This document shows, one piece after another, positions 41,181-50,989 of a DNA stretch of 64,000 nt. Position 1 is the first letter of the stretch, and every line of letters begins with the position of its first letter. The notes under the pieces are model-generated. The model made no database searches, was not told the DNA's origin, and worked only from the letters and a program-made list of their open reading frames with translations. The DNA is from an uncultured Actinomycetes bacterium (GTDB lineage: Bacteria > Actinomycetota > Actinomycetes > Mycobacteriales > Mycobacteriaceae). The stretch covers positions 26,198 through 90,197 of the forward strand of contig CAISDL010000045.1 of the NCBI GenBank assembly GCA_903884065.1, given 5' to 3'. The translations under genes were made by a program, and so were the position numbers.

Positions 41181-42745
41181 CGACGGCTCCCCGCCGGCAG
41201 GTGCCCGGTCAGTTCAGCCTGGTGCTGCACACCCACCTGCCCTGGCTGGCGCATCACGGGCGCTGGCCGGTGGGCGAGGAATGGCTCTACCAGTCCTGGG
41301 CGGCCTCCTACCTGCCCCTGCTGCGGGTGCTGCGAACCCTGGCCGCCGAAGGCCGCCGCGGCCTGATCACCCTGGGCCTGACGCCGGTGGTCACCGCCCA
41401 ACTCGACGACCCCTACTGCCTCGACGGCATGCACCGCTGGCTGGCCAACTGGCAGCTGCGGGCGCTGGAGGCGGCTAACGTGCACACCCCCACCGGCGCG
41501 GAGCCCGGTACAGCCACCAGCCCGGAGGCATTGCGGCAGTTCGGTATTCGCGAGCATGACGAAGCCAGCCAGGCTCTCGAGGACTTCACCGGGCTGTGGC
41601 GCCACGGCGCCAGCCCGCTGCTTCGCGAGCTCATCGACGCCGACACCGTGGAACTGCTCGGCGGACCGCTGGCCCATCCGTTCCAACCCCTGCTGCACCC
41701 GCGCCTTCGCGAATTCGCGCTACGGGAGGGCCTGGCCGACGCCGGCCAGCGCCTGGGCCACACACCCGTGGGAATCTGGGCGCCGGAATGCGCGTACGCA
41801 CCCGGCATGGAGCACGACTACGCCGCCGCCGGAGTCGGCCATTTCATGGTCGACGGGCCGTCGCTGCACGGCGACACCGCGCTGGGCCGCCCCGTCGGCG
41901 TCACCGACGTGGTGGCGTTCGGCCGCGATCTGCAGGTCAGCTACCGGGTGTGGTCACCGAAGTCCGGCTACCCCGGCCACGCCGCCTACCGCGACTTCCA
42001 CACCTACGACCACCTCACCGGGCTCAAACCCGCCCGGGTCACCGGCCGCGGCGTCGACTCCGAGCACAAGGCGCCGTATGACCCGCAGCGGGCCGACCGC
42101 GCGGTCGACGCCCACGTCGCCGATTTCGTCGACCTGGTGCGCCAGCGGCTGATCGCCGAGTCCGATCGGCTCGGCCGTCCCGCACATGTGGTGGCCGCGT
42201 TCGACACCGAACTGTTCGGCCACTGGTGGTACGAGGGGCCGGTCTGGCTCGAGCGGCTGCTGCGCGCGCTGCCCGAGGCCGGGATCCGGGTGGGTACCCT
42301 GCGCGACGCGCGGGAGAACGGCTTTGTCGGCGCGCCCGTCGAATTGCCGCCCAGCTCATGGGGTTCCGGCAAGGACTGGCAGGTGTGGGCCGGGGAGAAG
42401 GTGGCCGACCTCGTGCAACTCAACGCCGAGGTGGTCGACAACGCACTCACCTGCGTCGACAAGGCGCTGGCCCAGAACGACTCCGCGCCGGCCCGGGACC
42501 TGGTGGCCGACCAGATCCTGCGCGAGACGCTGCTGACGGTGTCCAGCGACTGGCCGTTCATGGTCAGCAAGGACTCCGCCGCCGACTACGCCCGATACCG
42601 GGCTCACCTGCACGCGCACGCCACCCGCGAGATCTCCGACGCCCTGGCGTCGGGCCGCCGGGACGTCGCCGTGCGACTGGCCGAGGGCTGGAACCGGGCC
42701 GACGGGCTCTTCGGCGGGCTCGACGCCCGGCGGCTGCCCCGGTGA
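41177..42745 (+). CDS. GH57-family glycoside hydrolase / branching enzyme (Rv3031-like)
   Basis: QFSLVLHTHLPWLAHHGRWPVGEEWLYQSWAASYLPLLRVL; GIWAPECAYAPGMEHDYAAAGV; AFDTELFGHWWYEGPVWLERLL. Confidence 0.94.
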   Translation: MTTAPRRQVPGQFSLVLHTHLPWLAHHGRWPVGEEWLYQSWAASYLPLLRVLRTLAAEGRRGLITLGLTPVVTAQLDDPYCLDGMHRWLANWQLRALEAANVHTPTGAEPGTATSPEALRQFGIREHDEASQALEDFTGLWRHGASPLLRELIDADTVELLGGPLAHPFQPLLHPRLREFALREGLADAGQRLGHTPVGIWAPECAYAPGMEHDYAAAGVGHFMVDGPSLHGDTALGRPVGVTDVVAFGRDLQVSYRVWSPKSGYPGHAAYRDFHTYDHLTGLKPARVTGRGVDSEHKAPYDPQRADRAVDAHVADFVDLVRQRLIAESDRLGRPAHVVAAFDTELFGHWWYEGPVWLERLLRALPEAGIRVGTLRDARENGFVGAPVELPPSSWGSGKDWQVWAGEKVADLVQLNAEVVDNALTCVDKALAQNDSAPARDLVADQILRETLLTVSSDWPFMVSKDSAADYARYRAHLHAHATREISDALASGRRDVAVRLAEGWNRADGLFGGLDARRLPR

Positions 42746-42770
42746 CGGACCCGGGGACAGCGGCGACGCC

Positions 42771-44000
42771 GTGAAGATCCTCATGGTGTCGTGGGAGTAC
42801 CCGCCGGTGATCGTCGGCGGTCTCGGCCGCCACGTCTACCAGTTGGCGACCGCCCTGGCCGCCGACGGCCACGAGGTCGTGGTGCTGTCCCGACAGCCCT
42901 TCGGCACCGACCCCGCCAGCCACCCCACCACCGACGAGACCCGTGAAGGGGTCCGCATCATCGCCGCCGCCCACGACCCGCACGAGTTCGAGTTCGGCCC
43001 CGACATGATGGCCTGGACGTTGGCGATGGGTCACTCCATGACCCGGGCGGGCCTGAAGCTGCGTGACGGCTGGGCGCCCGACGTGGTGCACGCCCACGAC
43101 TGGCTCGCCGCTCACCCTGCGATTGCGCTTGCTGAGTTCTTCGATGTGCCAATGGTTTCCACCATGCACGCAACCGAGGCCGGCCGGCACTCGGGATGGG
43201 TGTCCGGAGCGATCAGCCGGCAGGTGCACGCCGTCGAGTCCTGGTTGGCGCGGGAGTCCGACTCACTGATCACCTGCTCGGCGTCGATGGCCGATGAGAT
43301 CACCGAGCTGTTCGGTCCCGGATTGGCCGACATCAGCGTCATTCCCAACGGAATCGATTCCAGCCTTTGGTCTTTCGCACCGAGGCGCACGCACGCCGGG
43401 CCGCCGGAGCTGCTGTTCTTCGGTCGCCTCGAGTACGAGAAGGGTGTGCACGACGCGATCGCCGCGCTGCCGCGAATCCGCCGCAGCCACCCCGGCACCA
43501 TGCTCACGATCGCCGGTGACGGCACCCAGCAGGACTGGCTGGTGGAGGTGGCCCGGAAACACAAGGTGCTCAAGGCGGTTCGGTTCGCCGGCCGAGCCGA
43601 CCACGACCAGTTGCTGGAGCTGTTGCACCGGGCCGACGCCGCGGTGCTGCCCAGTCACTACGAGCCGTTCGGCATCGTGGCACTGGAGGCCATCGCCGCC
43701 GGCACTCCTCTGGTGGTCACCAACGTCGGCGGCCTGGGCGAGGCGGTGATCGACGGGAATACGGGGCTGTCCTTCCCGCCCCGCAACGTTCCCGCACTGG
43801 CGGCGGCCGTGCGTGCCGTCCTCGACGACCCGGCCGCCGCCCAGCGCCGCGCGGTCGCGGCCCGGGAACGGCTTACCTCCGACTTCGACTGGAATACGGT
43901 GGCCGCCCGGACCGCACAGGTCTACCTGGCGGCCAAACGCGGTGAGCGGCACCCGATGGCTCGTCGGCCCATCGTCGAACAGGCGTTGCCAGATCGGTAG
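42771..44000 (+). CDS. alpha-glucosyltransferase, GT4 type (Rv3032-like)
   Basis: MKILMVSWEYPPVIVGGLGRHVYQLATALAADGHEVVVLSR; PSHYEPFGIVALEAIAAGTPLVVTNVGGLGEAV. Confidence 0.94.
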   Translation: MKILMVSWEYPPVIVGGLGRHVYQLATALAADGHEVVVLSRQPFGTDPASHPTTDETREGVRIIAAAHDPHEFEFGPDMMAWTLAMGHSMTRAGLKLRDGWAPDVVHAHDWLAAHPAIALAEFFDVPMVSTMHATEAGRHSGWVSGAISRQVHAVESWLARESDSLITCSASMADEITELFGPGLADISVIPNGIDSSLWSFAPRRTHAGPPELLFFGRLEYEKGVHDAIAALPRIRRSHPGTMLTIAGDGTQQDWLVEVARKHKVLKAVRFAGRADHDQLLELLHRADAAVLPSHYEPFGIVALEAIAAGTPLVVTNVGGLGEAVIDGNTGLSFPPRNVPALAAAVRAVLDDPAAAQRRAVAARERLTSDFDWNTVAARTAQVYLAAKRGERHPMARRPIVEQALPDR

Positions 44001-44088
44001 CCGGTGACCCGCCGCCGAACGTCGCTCCAGCGCGGCACAGGGCGGCGAGCGTCGCTCCAGCGCGGTGTTCGCGCGGGGGTAGCCCGGA

Positions 44089-44826
44089 CTACCGCGGGGC
44101 TTTCTTACGTTCGATGTCGGCCAGTGCGGCGGCCAGTTCGGCGCGCTGGGCCGCGGTGGTCTCCCAGGCCAGCTTGCGATTCTTGACCACCTTCGCCGGC
44201 GACCCGACCGCGATCGAGTAGTCCGGGATGTCGCCCTTGACCACCGCGTGCGCACCCAGCACGCATCCACGCCCGATCGTGGTGCCGCGCAGCACGGTCA
44301 CCTTGGTGGCGATCCAGACGTCGGGGCCGATGCGCACCGGGGTCTTGGCGATGCCCTGGTCCTTGATCGGCAGCTCGATGTTGTCCATCTTGTGGTCGAA
44401 GTCGCAGACGTAGCACCAGTCGGCCATCAGCGCGGACTCGCCGAACTCGATGTCGATGTAGCAGTTGATGACGTTGTCGCGGCCGAACACGACCTTGTCG
44501 CCCAGTCGCAGCGAGCCCTCGTGGGCCCGGATGGTGTTCTTGTCGCCGATGTGCACCCAGCGGCCGATCTCCAGTTGGGCCAACTCGGGGGTGGCGTGGA
44601 TCTCGACGTTCTTGCCGAGGAACACCATCCCGCGGGTGATGATGTGCGGGTTGGCCAGCTTGAACTTCAGCAGCCGCCAGTAGCGCACCAGGTACCAGGG
44701 GGTGTAGGCGCGGTTGGCGATGACCCACTTCAGCGACGCCTTGGTGAGAAACCTGGCCTGACGGGGGTCACGCAGGCGCGAACCCCGCCACCGCTTGTGG
44801 ATCGGCGCGCCCCACATGCTCGTCAT
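44089..44826 (-). CDS. left-handed beta-helix acetyltransferase (Rv3034c-like)
   Basis: Hexapeptide repeats RIGPDVWIATKVTVLRGTTIGRGCVLGAHAVVKGDIPDYSIAVGSPAKVVKNR. Confidence 0.93.
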   Translation of the reverse strand: MTSMWGAPIHKRWRGSRLRDPRQARFLTKASLKWVIANRAYTPWYLVRYWRLLKFKLANPHIITRGMVFLGKNVEIHATPELAQLEIGRWVHIGDKNTIRAHEGSLRLGDKVVFGRDNVINCYIDIEFGESALMADWCYVCDFDHKMDNIELPIKDQGIAKTPVRIGPDVWIATKVTVLRGTTIGRGCVLGAHAVVKGDIPDYSIAVGSPAKVVKNRKLAWETTAAQRAELAAALADIERKKAPR

Positions 44827-44885
44827 GGCGGTAGAGCCTATCTGCCTACCCCGGACGGGAGCCGCAAGGCGTTAGTCTCCCCTGG

Positions 44886-46190
44886 ATGGCCAGGACACCG
44901 GTGCTGCGGCGCGTACTCGCGTTGACCTCGATGATGCTGCTCACCGGCTCGCTGGCGGGGTGCGGCACGACCGACTCCTGGGTGGACCCGATCGCCGCCC
45001 GCGGGTGGTCGGCGCAGTACGCCGACGCCGAGAACAGCAGCTACTCGCCCACCGAGGGCGCTGCGGCGCTCACCCTGAGTTGGAGCCGCTCGGTCAAGGG
45101 CGAACTCGGGGCTGCCGCGGCCCTGGGCGGCGACGGCTATCTGGCGGTCAACGGCCAGACCGCCGGCGGGTGCTCGCTGATGGTGTGGGAGAACGACAAC
45201 GGCGGCCGGCAGCGGTGGTGTACCCGCATGGTGCTCGGCGGCGGATTCACCAGCCCGCTGTTCGACGGGTTCGACAACCTGTATATCGGTCAGCCCGGCC
45301 TGATGATCGCCTACCCGCCGACCCAGTGGGTGCGCTGGCGCACCAACGTCATCGGCATGCCCACCACCGCAAGGTTTCTCGCACCCGGCCAGCTACTGGT
45401 GGTGACGCACCTCGGCCAGGTGCTGGTCTTCGACGCCCACCGCGGCGGGGTGGCAGGAACCCCTCTGGACCTGGTGGAGGGCGTCAATCCGACGGACCCG
45501 TTCCGCGGACTGACCGACTGCGCGCAGTCGCTGCCCGGCTGCCCGGTGGCCTCCCCGCCGGCCTACTCGGCAGCCAGTGGCATAGCGGTGCTCAGCCTGT
45601 GGCAACCCGGCGCCAAGGCCTCGGTGCTGACCGCCCTGCGTTACCAACCCGGTGAGTCGGCCCTGCTGACGCGGGAGTGGACCAGTGACGCGGTTGCCGC
45701 GGGCGTCCTCGGCGCTCCAGTGCTCTCCCCCGACGGCGAGACGGTCTACGTCAACGGCCGCGACCGCAGACTCTGGGCGCTCAAAACCGCCGACGGCACG
45801 GCGAAATGGTCTGTGCCACTGGACTTTCAGCCCCAGACACCGCCCTCGGTGGCGCCAGGCGGGCTGATCATCGCCGGTGGCGGCCCGGACACCCGCCTGG
45901 TGGTGATCAAGGATTCCGGCGACAGCGCGGAGGTGGCCTGGCGCCGCGATGACGTCACACCACTGTCGATCTCGGCTCAGGCCGGCGCGCACGCGGCGTA
46001 CACCGTCGTCGCCGACGGACCGCAGCGGTTGTCGCTGCTGGTCTTCGATCCCGCCGACGGCGGACGAACGCTCAACACCTATCCCCTGCCCGAAGCCGCG
46101 GGCTTCCCGGTCGGGGTGTCGGTCGGATTCGACCGCAGGGTGGTGGCCGCCACCAGTGGTGGGCAGATTTACAGCTTCAGCCCGGCGTGA
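44886..46190 (+). CDS. PQQ-like beta-propeller lipoprotein (Rv3035-like)
   Basis: Lipobox TGSLAGC; GAPVLSPDGETVYVNGRDRRLWALKTADGTAKWSVPL. Confidence 0.88.
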   Translation: MARTPVLRRVLALTSMMLLTGSLAGCGTTDSWVDPIAARGWSAQYADAENSSYSPTEGAAALTLSWSRSVKGELGAAAALGGDGYLAVNGQTAGGCSLMVWENDNGGRQRWCTRMVLGGGFTSPLFDGFDNLYIGQPGLMIAYPPTQWVRWRTNVIGMPTTARFLAPGQLLVVTHLGQVLVFDAHRGGVAGTPLDLVEGVNPTDPFRGLTDCAQSLPGCPVASPPAYSAASGIAVLSLWQPGAKASVLTALRYQPGESALLTREWTSDAVAAGVLGAPVLSPDGETVYVNGRDRRLWALKTADGTAKWSVPLDFQPQTPPSVAPGGLIIAGGGPDTRLVVIKDSGDSAEVAWRRDDVTPLSISAQAGAHAAYTVVADGPQRLSLLVFDPADGGRTLNTYPLPEAAGFPVGVSVGFDRRVVAATSGGQIYSFSPA

Positions 46191-46209
46191 CCCCGGGGAG
46201 GATTCGCGG

Positions 46210-46335
46210 ATGCCGGAGTCGCTGACACAACTGCCCCGCGGGCGTTACCCCGCCTCGCGGGTAACGATCTGGCTGCTCTCGATTCTGGTCGTGTTCACCG
46301 GCGTCGCCCTCTCGCTGGGCATTCCCGCACTGTGA
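46210..46335 (+). CDS. 41-aa single-span membrane protein upstream of PrsW-like gene
   Basis: MPESLTQLPRGRYPASRVTIWLLSILVVFTGVALSLGIPAL; stop overlaps the downstream GTG (gtga). Confidence 0.6.
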   Translation: MPESLTQLPRGRYPASRVTIWLLSILVVFTGVALSLGIPAL

Positions 46336-47402
46336 ACCGGAGTCCCCTCTTCGCGTTGCCGCCGCCGGCGGCGGCCGAATCCACTGACTCCATCTGGCCA
46401 CTGTGGACGGTGTACGTCGCGGCCGTGACGAGCGGGGGCGTCATCCTCGCGGGATCGGTGGGCGCATCCGTCGCCCGGGTGCCCGCCCTGGCTGCGGTGA
46501 GCACAGGGCTCTTCGGGGCGTTCGCCGCGGTGTGTGTCTGGCTGCTTAACAGAGTCCACTATTTCTGGCCGGTCGGTTGGCGACCGAAACTCCTTGCCGC
46601 ACTGTGGGGTTCTTTCGCCGCGATCGGATACGCCCTGCCGGCCAACCTCGCGATCTACCAACGCTTCGCCGCTCGCCAGGACACACCGGCGTGGTCGTTG
46701 TTCGCCCCCTTCACCGAGGAGCCCATGAAGGACCTGGGCATCGTGGTCGTCCTGCTGCTGGCTGCTCCACGTCCCCGTACCGCACTGGACGGCCTTGTGG
46801 TGGGGTCGTTCGTGGGCCTTGGCTTCGAGGTCGTCGAGAACGTCGTCCAGTCGATCACCAACGCGATCGCGTCAGCGCCGCCGGGTCACCCGGGTCAGTG
46901 GGCGTCGCTGGCCACGGACGTCATTCATGAAGTGTTGCGGCGCAGTTGGACCGGGCACATCATCATCACCGGCATCGCCGGGTTCGGCATCGCCTACGCG
47001 ATGACGGCCCGCCACCGGCGGGCGACGCAGCGTTGGGCGGTCGCCTCGGGGCTGGTGTTGCTCGCCTTCGCCGGACACCTGCTGTGGAACTCACACCGGT
47101 TCGGGGTGTTCTACGTCGTGGGACAATTCGGCCTTCTGGGAATCTACCTGTGGTTGATCCGGGTCGGCCGGACACAGGAGGCGAGGCTGTACCGCCCCTA
47201 TCTCGGCTACGTCGCGCCGTCCCTGGTCGATCCCGGGATCGCCGAATCCCTGGGCTCTGCAGCAGCGCGCAGGGCCTACCGCAGAGCATCGTCGATGACG
47301 CGCGGCCGACAGCGAGCGGTTGCCCGCCTTGCGGCCGCCATCGGCAACGGGGACGCCGGCCAAGCGCACCAGTGCGCACAGAGGCTGGCCTCTCAGAGCT
47401 GA
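46332..47402 (+). CDS. PrsW family intramembrane metalloprotease-like protein
   Basis: Multi-TM; SLFAPFTEEPMKDLGIVVV; GLGFEVVENVVQSI; AFAGHLLWNS. Confidence 0.88.
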   Translation: MNRSPLFALPPPAAAESTDSIWPLWTVYVAAVTSGGVILAGSVGASVARVPALAAVSTGLFGAFAAVCVWLLNRVHYFWPVGWRPKLLAALWGSFAAIGYALPANLAIYQRFAARQDTPAWSLFAPFTEEPMKDLGIVVVLLLAAPRPRTALDGLVVGSFVGLGFEVVENVVQSITNAIASAPPGHPGQWASLATDVIHEVLRRSWTGHIIITGIAGFGIAYAMTARHRRATQRWAVASGLVLLAFAGHLLWNSHRFGVFYVVGQFGLLGIYLWLIRVGRTQEARLYRPYLGYVAPSLVDPGIAESLGSAAARRAYRRASSMTRGRQRAVARLAAAIGNGDAGQAHQCAQRLASQS

Positions 47403-48064
47403 AGCGGCGGGAGAGCGCTGCGCGGGACCGTCACCGACGTCTCACCGGCGTAGGACGGCAGCAGTTCGGCCTGGCCGAAGTAGAAGATGACCGAATCATC
47501 GGTGATGGCGAAGTTCTGATAGTGCGTCGGATCGCGACCGTCGCCGGGCGAAATGCTCCCCGCGAGTTGGGTTTGCGTCTCGAGTTCACGCTGCACGATC
47601 GGGAAGATCACGTCCAGCGGCTTGGCGTCCGGGGCGAACAGCGTGTCGAAGGTGACCGGCTTCCCGCGGGCGGTGTCGAAGGTGAAGGACCGGTACCAGG
47701 TGGTCGGGTGCGCGCTGCCCACATCCTGGAACAGCGTGAGGACGACGCTGCGGGTCTGGGCGGAGCGCAGCGACTCCGCGGTGACGTCCATCTCGAGGGG
47801 CTGATTGCGCGCGTCGGGGTCAGTGGCCAGGTTGACGAAGCCCGCTCGGGTCTGGCTGAGGTAGTCGACGATGGCCTGCTCGTCCGGGTAGTCCAGTGGG
47901 AACGTCATCTGCATCGTGTAGGCCGACTCGCTGGCCTGGACGCGACAGTCCCCGGCCGCGACGACACCGCCGAGTGCGGCGCAGGAGTCCGGCGCGCCAC
48001 TGGCCGCCGGAGCGGCCAGCACAGCACCGCTGAGCAGTGCGACGGCCACGCTCGGGATGCGCAT
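47393..48064 (-). CDS. secreted DUF3298-type protein (Rv3036c/TB22.2-like)
   Basis: Signal peptide; SYSRSF-like TWYRSFTFDTARGKPVTFDTLFAPDAKPLDVIFPIVQREL..ITDDSVIFYFGQAELLPSYAGE. Confidence 0.85.
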   Translation of the reverse strand: MRIPSVAVALLSGAVLAAPAASGAPDSCAALGGVVAAGDCRVQASESAYTMQMTFPLDYPDEQAIVDYLSQTRAGFVNLATDPDARNQPLEMDVTAESLRSAQTRSVVLTLFQDVGSAHPTTWYRSFTFDTARGKPVTFDTLFAPDAKPLDVIFPIVQRELETQTQLAGSISPGDGRDPTHYQNFAITDDSVIFYFGQAELLPSYAGETSVTVPRSALPPLQL

Positions 48065-48073
48065 ACCGGCAGC

Positions 48074-49276
48074 CTACCGGTCGGTTACCGACGGCCCGGC
48101 GGGCGAAGGACGGCAGAGGAAGGCCGCCGCCCGGGAGTCGGTTCCGGTGCCCATCCGCATGATCACCACCGTCACCGACGTCGTTCCCCTGGGCCGTAGC
48201 CGACGTCGCAGCGCGTCCGGGTCGACGTCGACGCCGCGAACCAGGATCTCCAGAACCCCGCAGTCCAGTGCCGAAAGAGCTTGGCGCAAAACCTTTTCCC
48301 GCAGCGGAAGCGCTTCGATGATCTCGAAGCCGCGGACCCCGTCGGGCAGCCGGTCGCCGGTCAGGTAGGCGATGTCGGGATCGAGTTGCCACAGTCCGTG
48401 GCGGGTGCCGTACTGGCGGACCAGACCCGCCCGCACCACCGCGCCGTCGGGGTCGACGATCCAGCGCCCGGGTGGACCGCTGCCGCAGTCCTCGGGGTCG
48501 GCGTCGGTGAGCACCTCGTCGGCGGCCGCGCCGCGGTCCAGCACGCTGGCCCGCCGCCGCACGCCGGGCTGGGCCAGGGGCGGCGCCCACAGGCAGGCCT
48601 CGCGCACCGAGCCGCCGGCGGAGACCACCTCCACCTCGCCGTCGAAGCCGATCCGGCCAACCGCGTCGAAGTCGATGCCGGGCGCGCACTTCACCACGGT
48701 GCTGCGACCGCGGTAGGCCTCCGCGAGGGCATCCAGGGGCGGTAGGTAGGCCTGCGGATCGAAGCGGCGCCGCCCGCCCGCGCGCCGGGCCGGGTCCAGC
48801 ACGACGACGGTGTCGCGGCTGACCGGATGCAGCGCATCGGCCCGGCACAGCGGGATATCGGCACCCAGGTTGTGTCGCGCCATCGCCAGTCGGACCTCGT
48901 CGATATCGCTGCCGAGCACGAAATCCGCGGTATGCCGCAGGGCGGCGAGTTCGGTGCCGACGGAGCAGGTCGCGTCGTGCACCCGCTGCCCGGCGAGCCG
49001 ACGTGCCCGGTGCCGGGCCACCACGGCCGTCGTCGCCTGCTGCAGCGCTTCGTCGGTGAACAGCCAACCCGACACATCCAGCCCGGGGAACTTCGCGGTG
49101 GCTTTGCGGCGCAGCCGCGTGGTCTCGACCAACGCGGTGGCGTGGTCGCCGTACCGGTCCCGGACCGAGGCGACGTCGGTCACCAGGCTGGCGTCGGTGA
49201 GCCGCAACTCCGCGACCTCGGCCAGTGCGGCCGTCCCGGCGGCGCCGGTCAGGTAGGCGACGTCCTCCCGGCGCAC
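48074..49276 (-). CDS. THUMP-like/class I SAM methyltransferase (Rv3037c-like)
   Basis: HDATCSVGTELAALRHTADFVLGSDIDEVRLAMARHNLG; DTVVVLDPARRAGGRRRFDP; GTG at 49276 just after upstream stop. Confidence 0.85.
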   Translation of the reverse strand: MRREDVAYLTGAAGTAALAEVAELRLTDASLVTDVASVRDRYGDHATALVETTRLRRKATAKFPGLDVSGWLFTDEALQQATTAVVARHRARRLAGQRVHDATCSVGTELAALRHTADFVLGSDIDEVRLAMARHNLGADIPLCRADALHPVSRDTVVVLDPARRAGGRRRFDPQAYLPPLDALAEAYRGRSTVVKCAPGIDFDAVGRIGFDGEVEVVSAGGSVREACLWAPPLAQPGVRRRASVLDRGAAADEVLTDADPEDCGSGPPGRWIVDPDGAVVRAGLVRQYGTRHGLWQLDPDIAYLTGDRLPDGVRGFEIIEALPLREKVLRQALSALDCGVLEILVRGVDVDPDALRRRLRPRGTTSVTVVIMRMGTGTDSRAAAFLCRPSPAGPSVTDR

Positions 49277-49278
49277 CG

Positions 49279-50262
49279 TCAGGAGGGTTTGACCCCGGTG
49301 ATCATGACGTTGTAGAACCAGCCCTTGGGCACGACCCGTCGCCATACGTTGGCGTCGACCCAGGACAGTGCAGTCCAGCCGCCGAAGGCGAACTTCGCCC
49401 AGCGGAAGCCGAGCTTGCCGGGCGGCACCGTGGACTCGAACGTCCGCACCGGCCAGCCGAGCATCGCCGCGGTGAATTCCTCGCTGGCCGTGTGCACCTG
49501 CACGGCGCCCGCGTTGGTGGCCATCCGCTCGAGGTCGGCGGGATCGAAGGTATGCAGATCGACGATCCACTCCAGCGCAGCCGCCCGCGAGTTCTCGTCG
49601 AGTTCGGCCTGCGGACGCCGCCAACTGCCCAGACCGGGCAGCTTCATCGCCCGGACGGTCGATTTCCAGGTCAGATCGGCCAGCCTGCGCGCGTAGGCGT
49701 TGCCCACGGTGGTCGGCTCGCCGGCGAACACGAATCGGCCGCCGGGCTTGAGCACCCGGACCACCTCACGCAGCGACAGCTCGACGTCGGGGATGTGATG
49801 TAGCACCGCGTGACCGACGACCAGGTCAAAGGTGTTGTCGTCGTAGGGAATTCCCTCTGCATCGGCGACCCGGCCGTCGATGTCGAGGCCAAGGGACTGA
49901 CCGTTGCGGGTGGCGACCTTGACCATGCCCGGGGACAGGTCGGTGACAGAACCGCGCCGCGCCACTCCGGCCTGGATGAGGTTCAGCAGGAAGAAGCCGG
50001 TGCCGCAGCCGAGTTCCAGGGCGCGGTCGTAGGGCAGCCTGCGCACTTCGTCCTCGGGGACGATGGCGTCGAACCGGCCCCGCGCGTAGTCGATGCAGCG
50101 CTGGTCGTAGGAGATCGACCACTTCTCGTCGTAGGACTCCGCCTCCCAGTCGTGGTAGAGCACCTGGGCGAGTTTGGTGTCGTGGCGGGCCGCCTCCACC
50201 TGCTCGGCGGTCGCGTGCGGTGTGGGAGCCGGGTCGCCGACGACATCCTTCATGTCCGTCAT
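49279..50262 (-). CDS. SAM-dependent methyltransferase (Rv3038c-like)
   Basis: ALELGCGTGFFLLNLIQAGVARRGSVTDLSPGMVKVA; HHIPDVELSLREVVRVLKPGGRFVFAGEP. Confidence 0.93.
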   Translation of the reverse strand: MTDMKDVVGDPAPTPHATAEQVEAARHDTKLAQVLYHDWEAESYDEKWSISYDQRCIDYARGRFDAIVPEDEVRRLPYDRALELGCGTGFFLLNLIQAGVARRGSVTDLSPGMVKVATRNGQSLGLDIDGRVADAEGIPYDDNTFDLVVGHAVLHHIPDVELSLREVVRVLKPGGRFVFAGEPTTVGNAYARRLADLTWKSTVRAMKLPGLGSWRRPQAELDENSRAAALEWIVDLHTFDPADLERMATNAGAVQVHTASEEFTAAMLGWPVRTFESTVPPGKLGFRWAKFAFGGWTALSWVDANVWRRVVPKGWFYNVMITGVKPS

Positions 50263-50271
50263 GAGGGCAGC

Positions 50272-50985
50272 CTAACCCGCCGTCGCGGCAGCAAAAACTT
50301 CGCCGTAACGCCGCACCTGGCCGCCGGCGTCCAGATGGCCGTCGATCAGGGCCTTCGCCGCCGCCAACGCCGCCGGTGGCGCATCGCGGAACCGGATGGC
50401 CCAGGCCAGCGCCACGTCGTAGACGTCGTCGGGGGCTACCAGTTCATCGACCAGGCGCAGCGCGAGCGCCTCCTCCGGCCCGACGAACCGGCCGCTGAAG
50501 GCCAGCTCCTTGGCTCGCGACGGCCCCACCGCCCGTGTCAGCAATGCGCAGCCCCCGCCGCCGGGGACCAGGCCGGCCAGGATCTCGGTGGCGCCCACCT
50601 TGGCGTTGTCGCCGGCCACCCGCCAGTCGGCTGCCAGTGCCAGGCTCAGCCCGGCTCCCAGCGCGTAGCCGGTGACGGCGGCGACGGTGGGTTTGGGGAT
50701 GGCGGCCACCGCGTCCAGTGCCGCCCGGCGGATCCGGTCGGCGGCCTCGGCCTCGGCGCGATCGAGGGTGTGCAGTTCCGGGACGTCGTCGCCGGCGCAG
50801 AAGATCTGATGTCCGCCGAACAGGATGACCGCGGCGATATCGGCCCGCTGGGACACCTCGTCGGCGGCGTCGGCCAGTTCGCGATAGGCCTGCCGGGTCA
50901 ACGCGTTGGTGGGCTCCCGGTTGAGCACCAGCGTCCCGATTCCGGGCTGCTGATCGCTGACGTGGACGCCGACGAACTCACGCAT
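50272..50985 (-). CDS. enoyl-CoA hydratase/isomerase family (EchA17-like)
   Basis: [44 protein letters not shown]. Confidence 0.93.
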   Translation of the reverse strand: MREFVGVHVSDQQPGIGTLVLNREPTNALTRQAYRELADAADEVSQRADIAAVILFGGHQIFCAGDDVPELHTLDRAEAEAADRIRRAALDAVAAIPKPTVAAVTGYALGAGLSLALAADWRVAGDNAKVGATEILAGLVPGGGGCALLTRAVGPSRAKELAFSGRFVGPEEALALRLVDELVAPDDVYDVALAWAIRFRDAPPAALAAAKALIDGHLDAGGQVRRYGEVFAAATAG

Positions 50986-50989
50986 GAGC

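Noticed and set aside
44011-44070. Two cgtcgctccagcgcgg copies downstream of the GT4 gene
   Set aside because: Only two imperfect copies without clear hairpin or coding role; noted only as part of the tandem-duplication theme.
49277-49624. N-terminal extension of the 48074 methyltransferase ORF to 49624
   Set aside because: Would overlap the well-supported upstream methyltransferase (49279-50262) by about 350 bp; a GTG at 49276 fits better.
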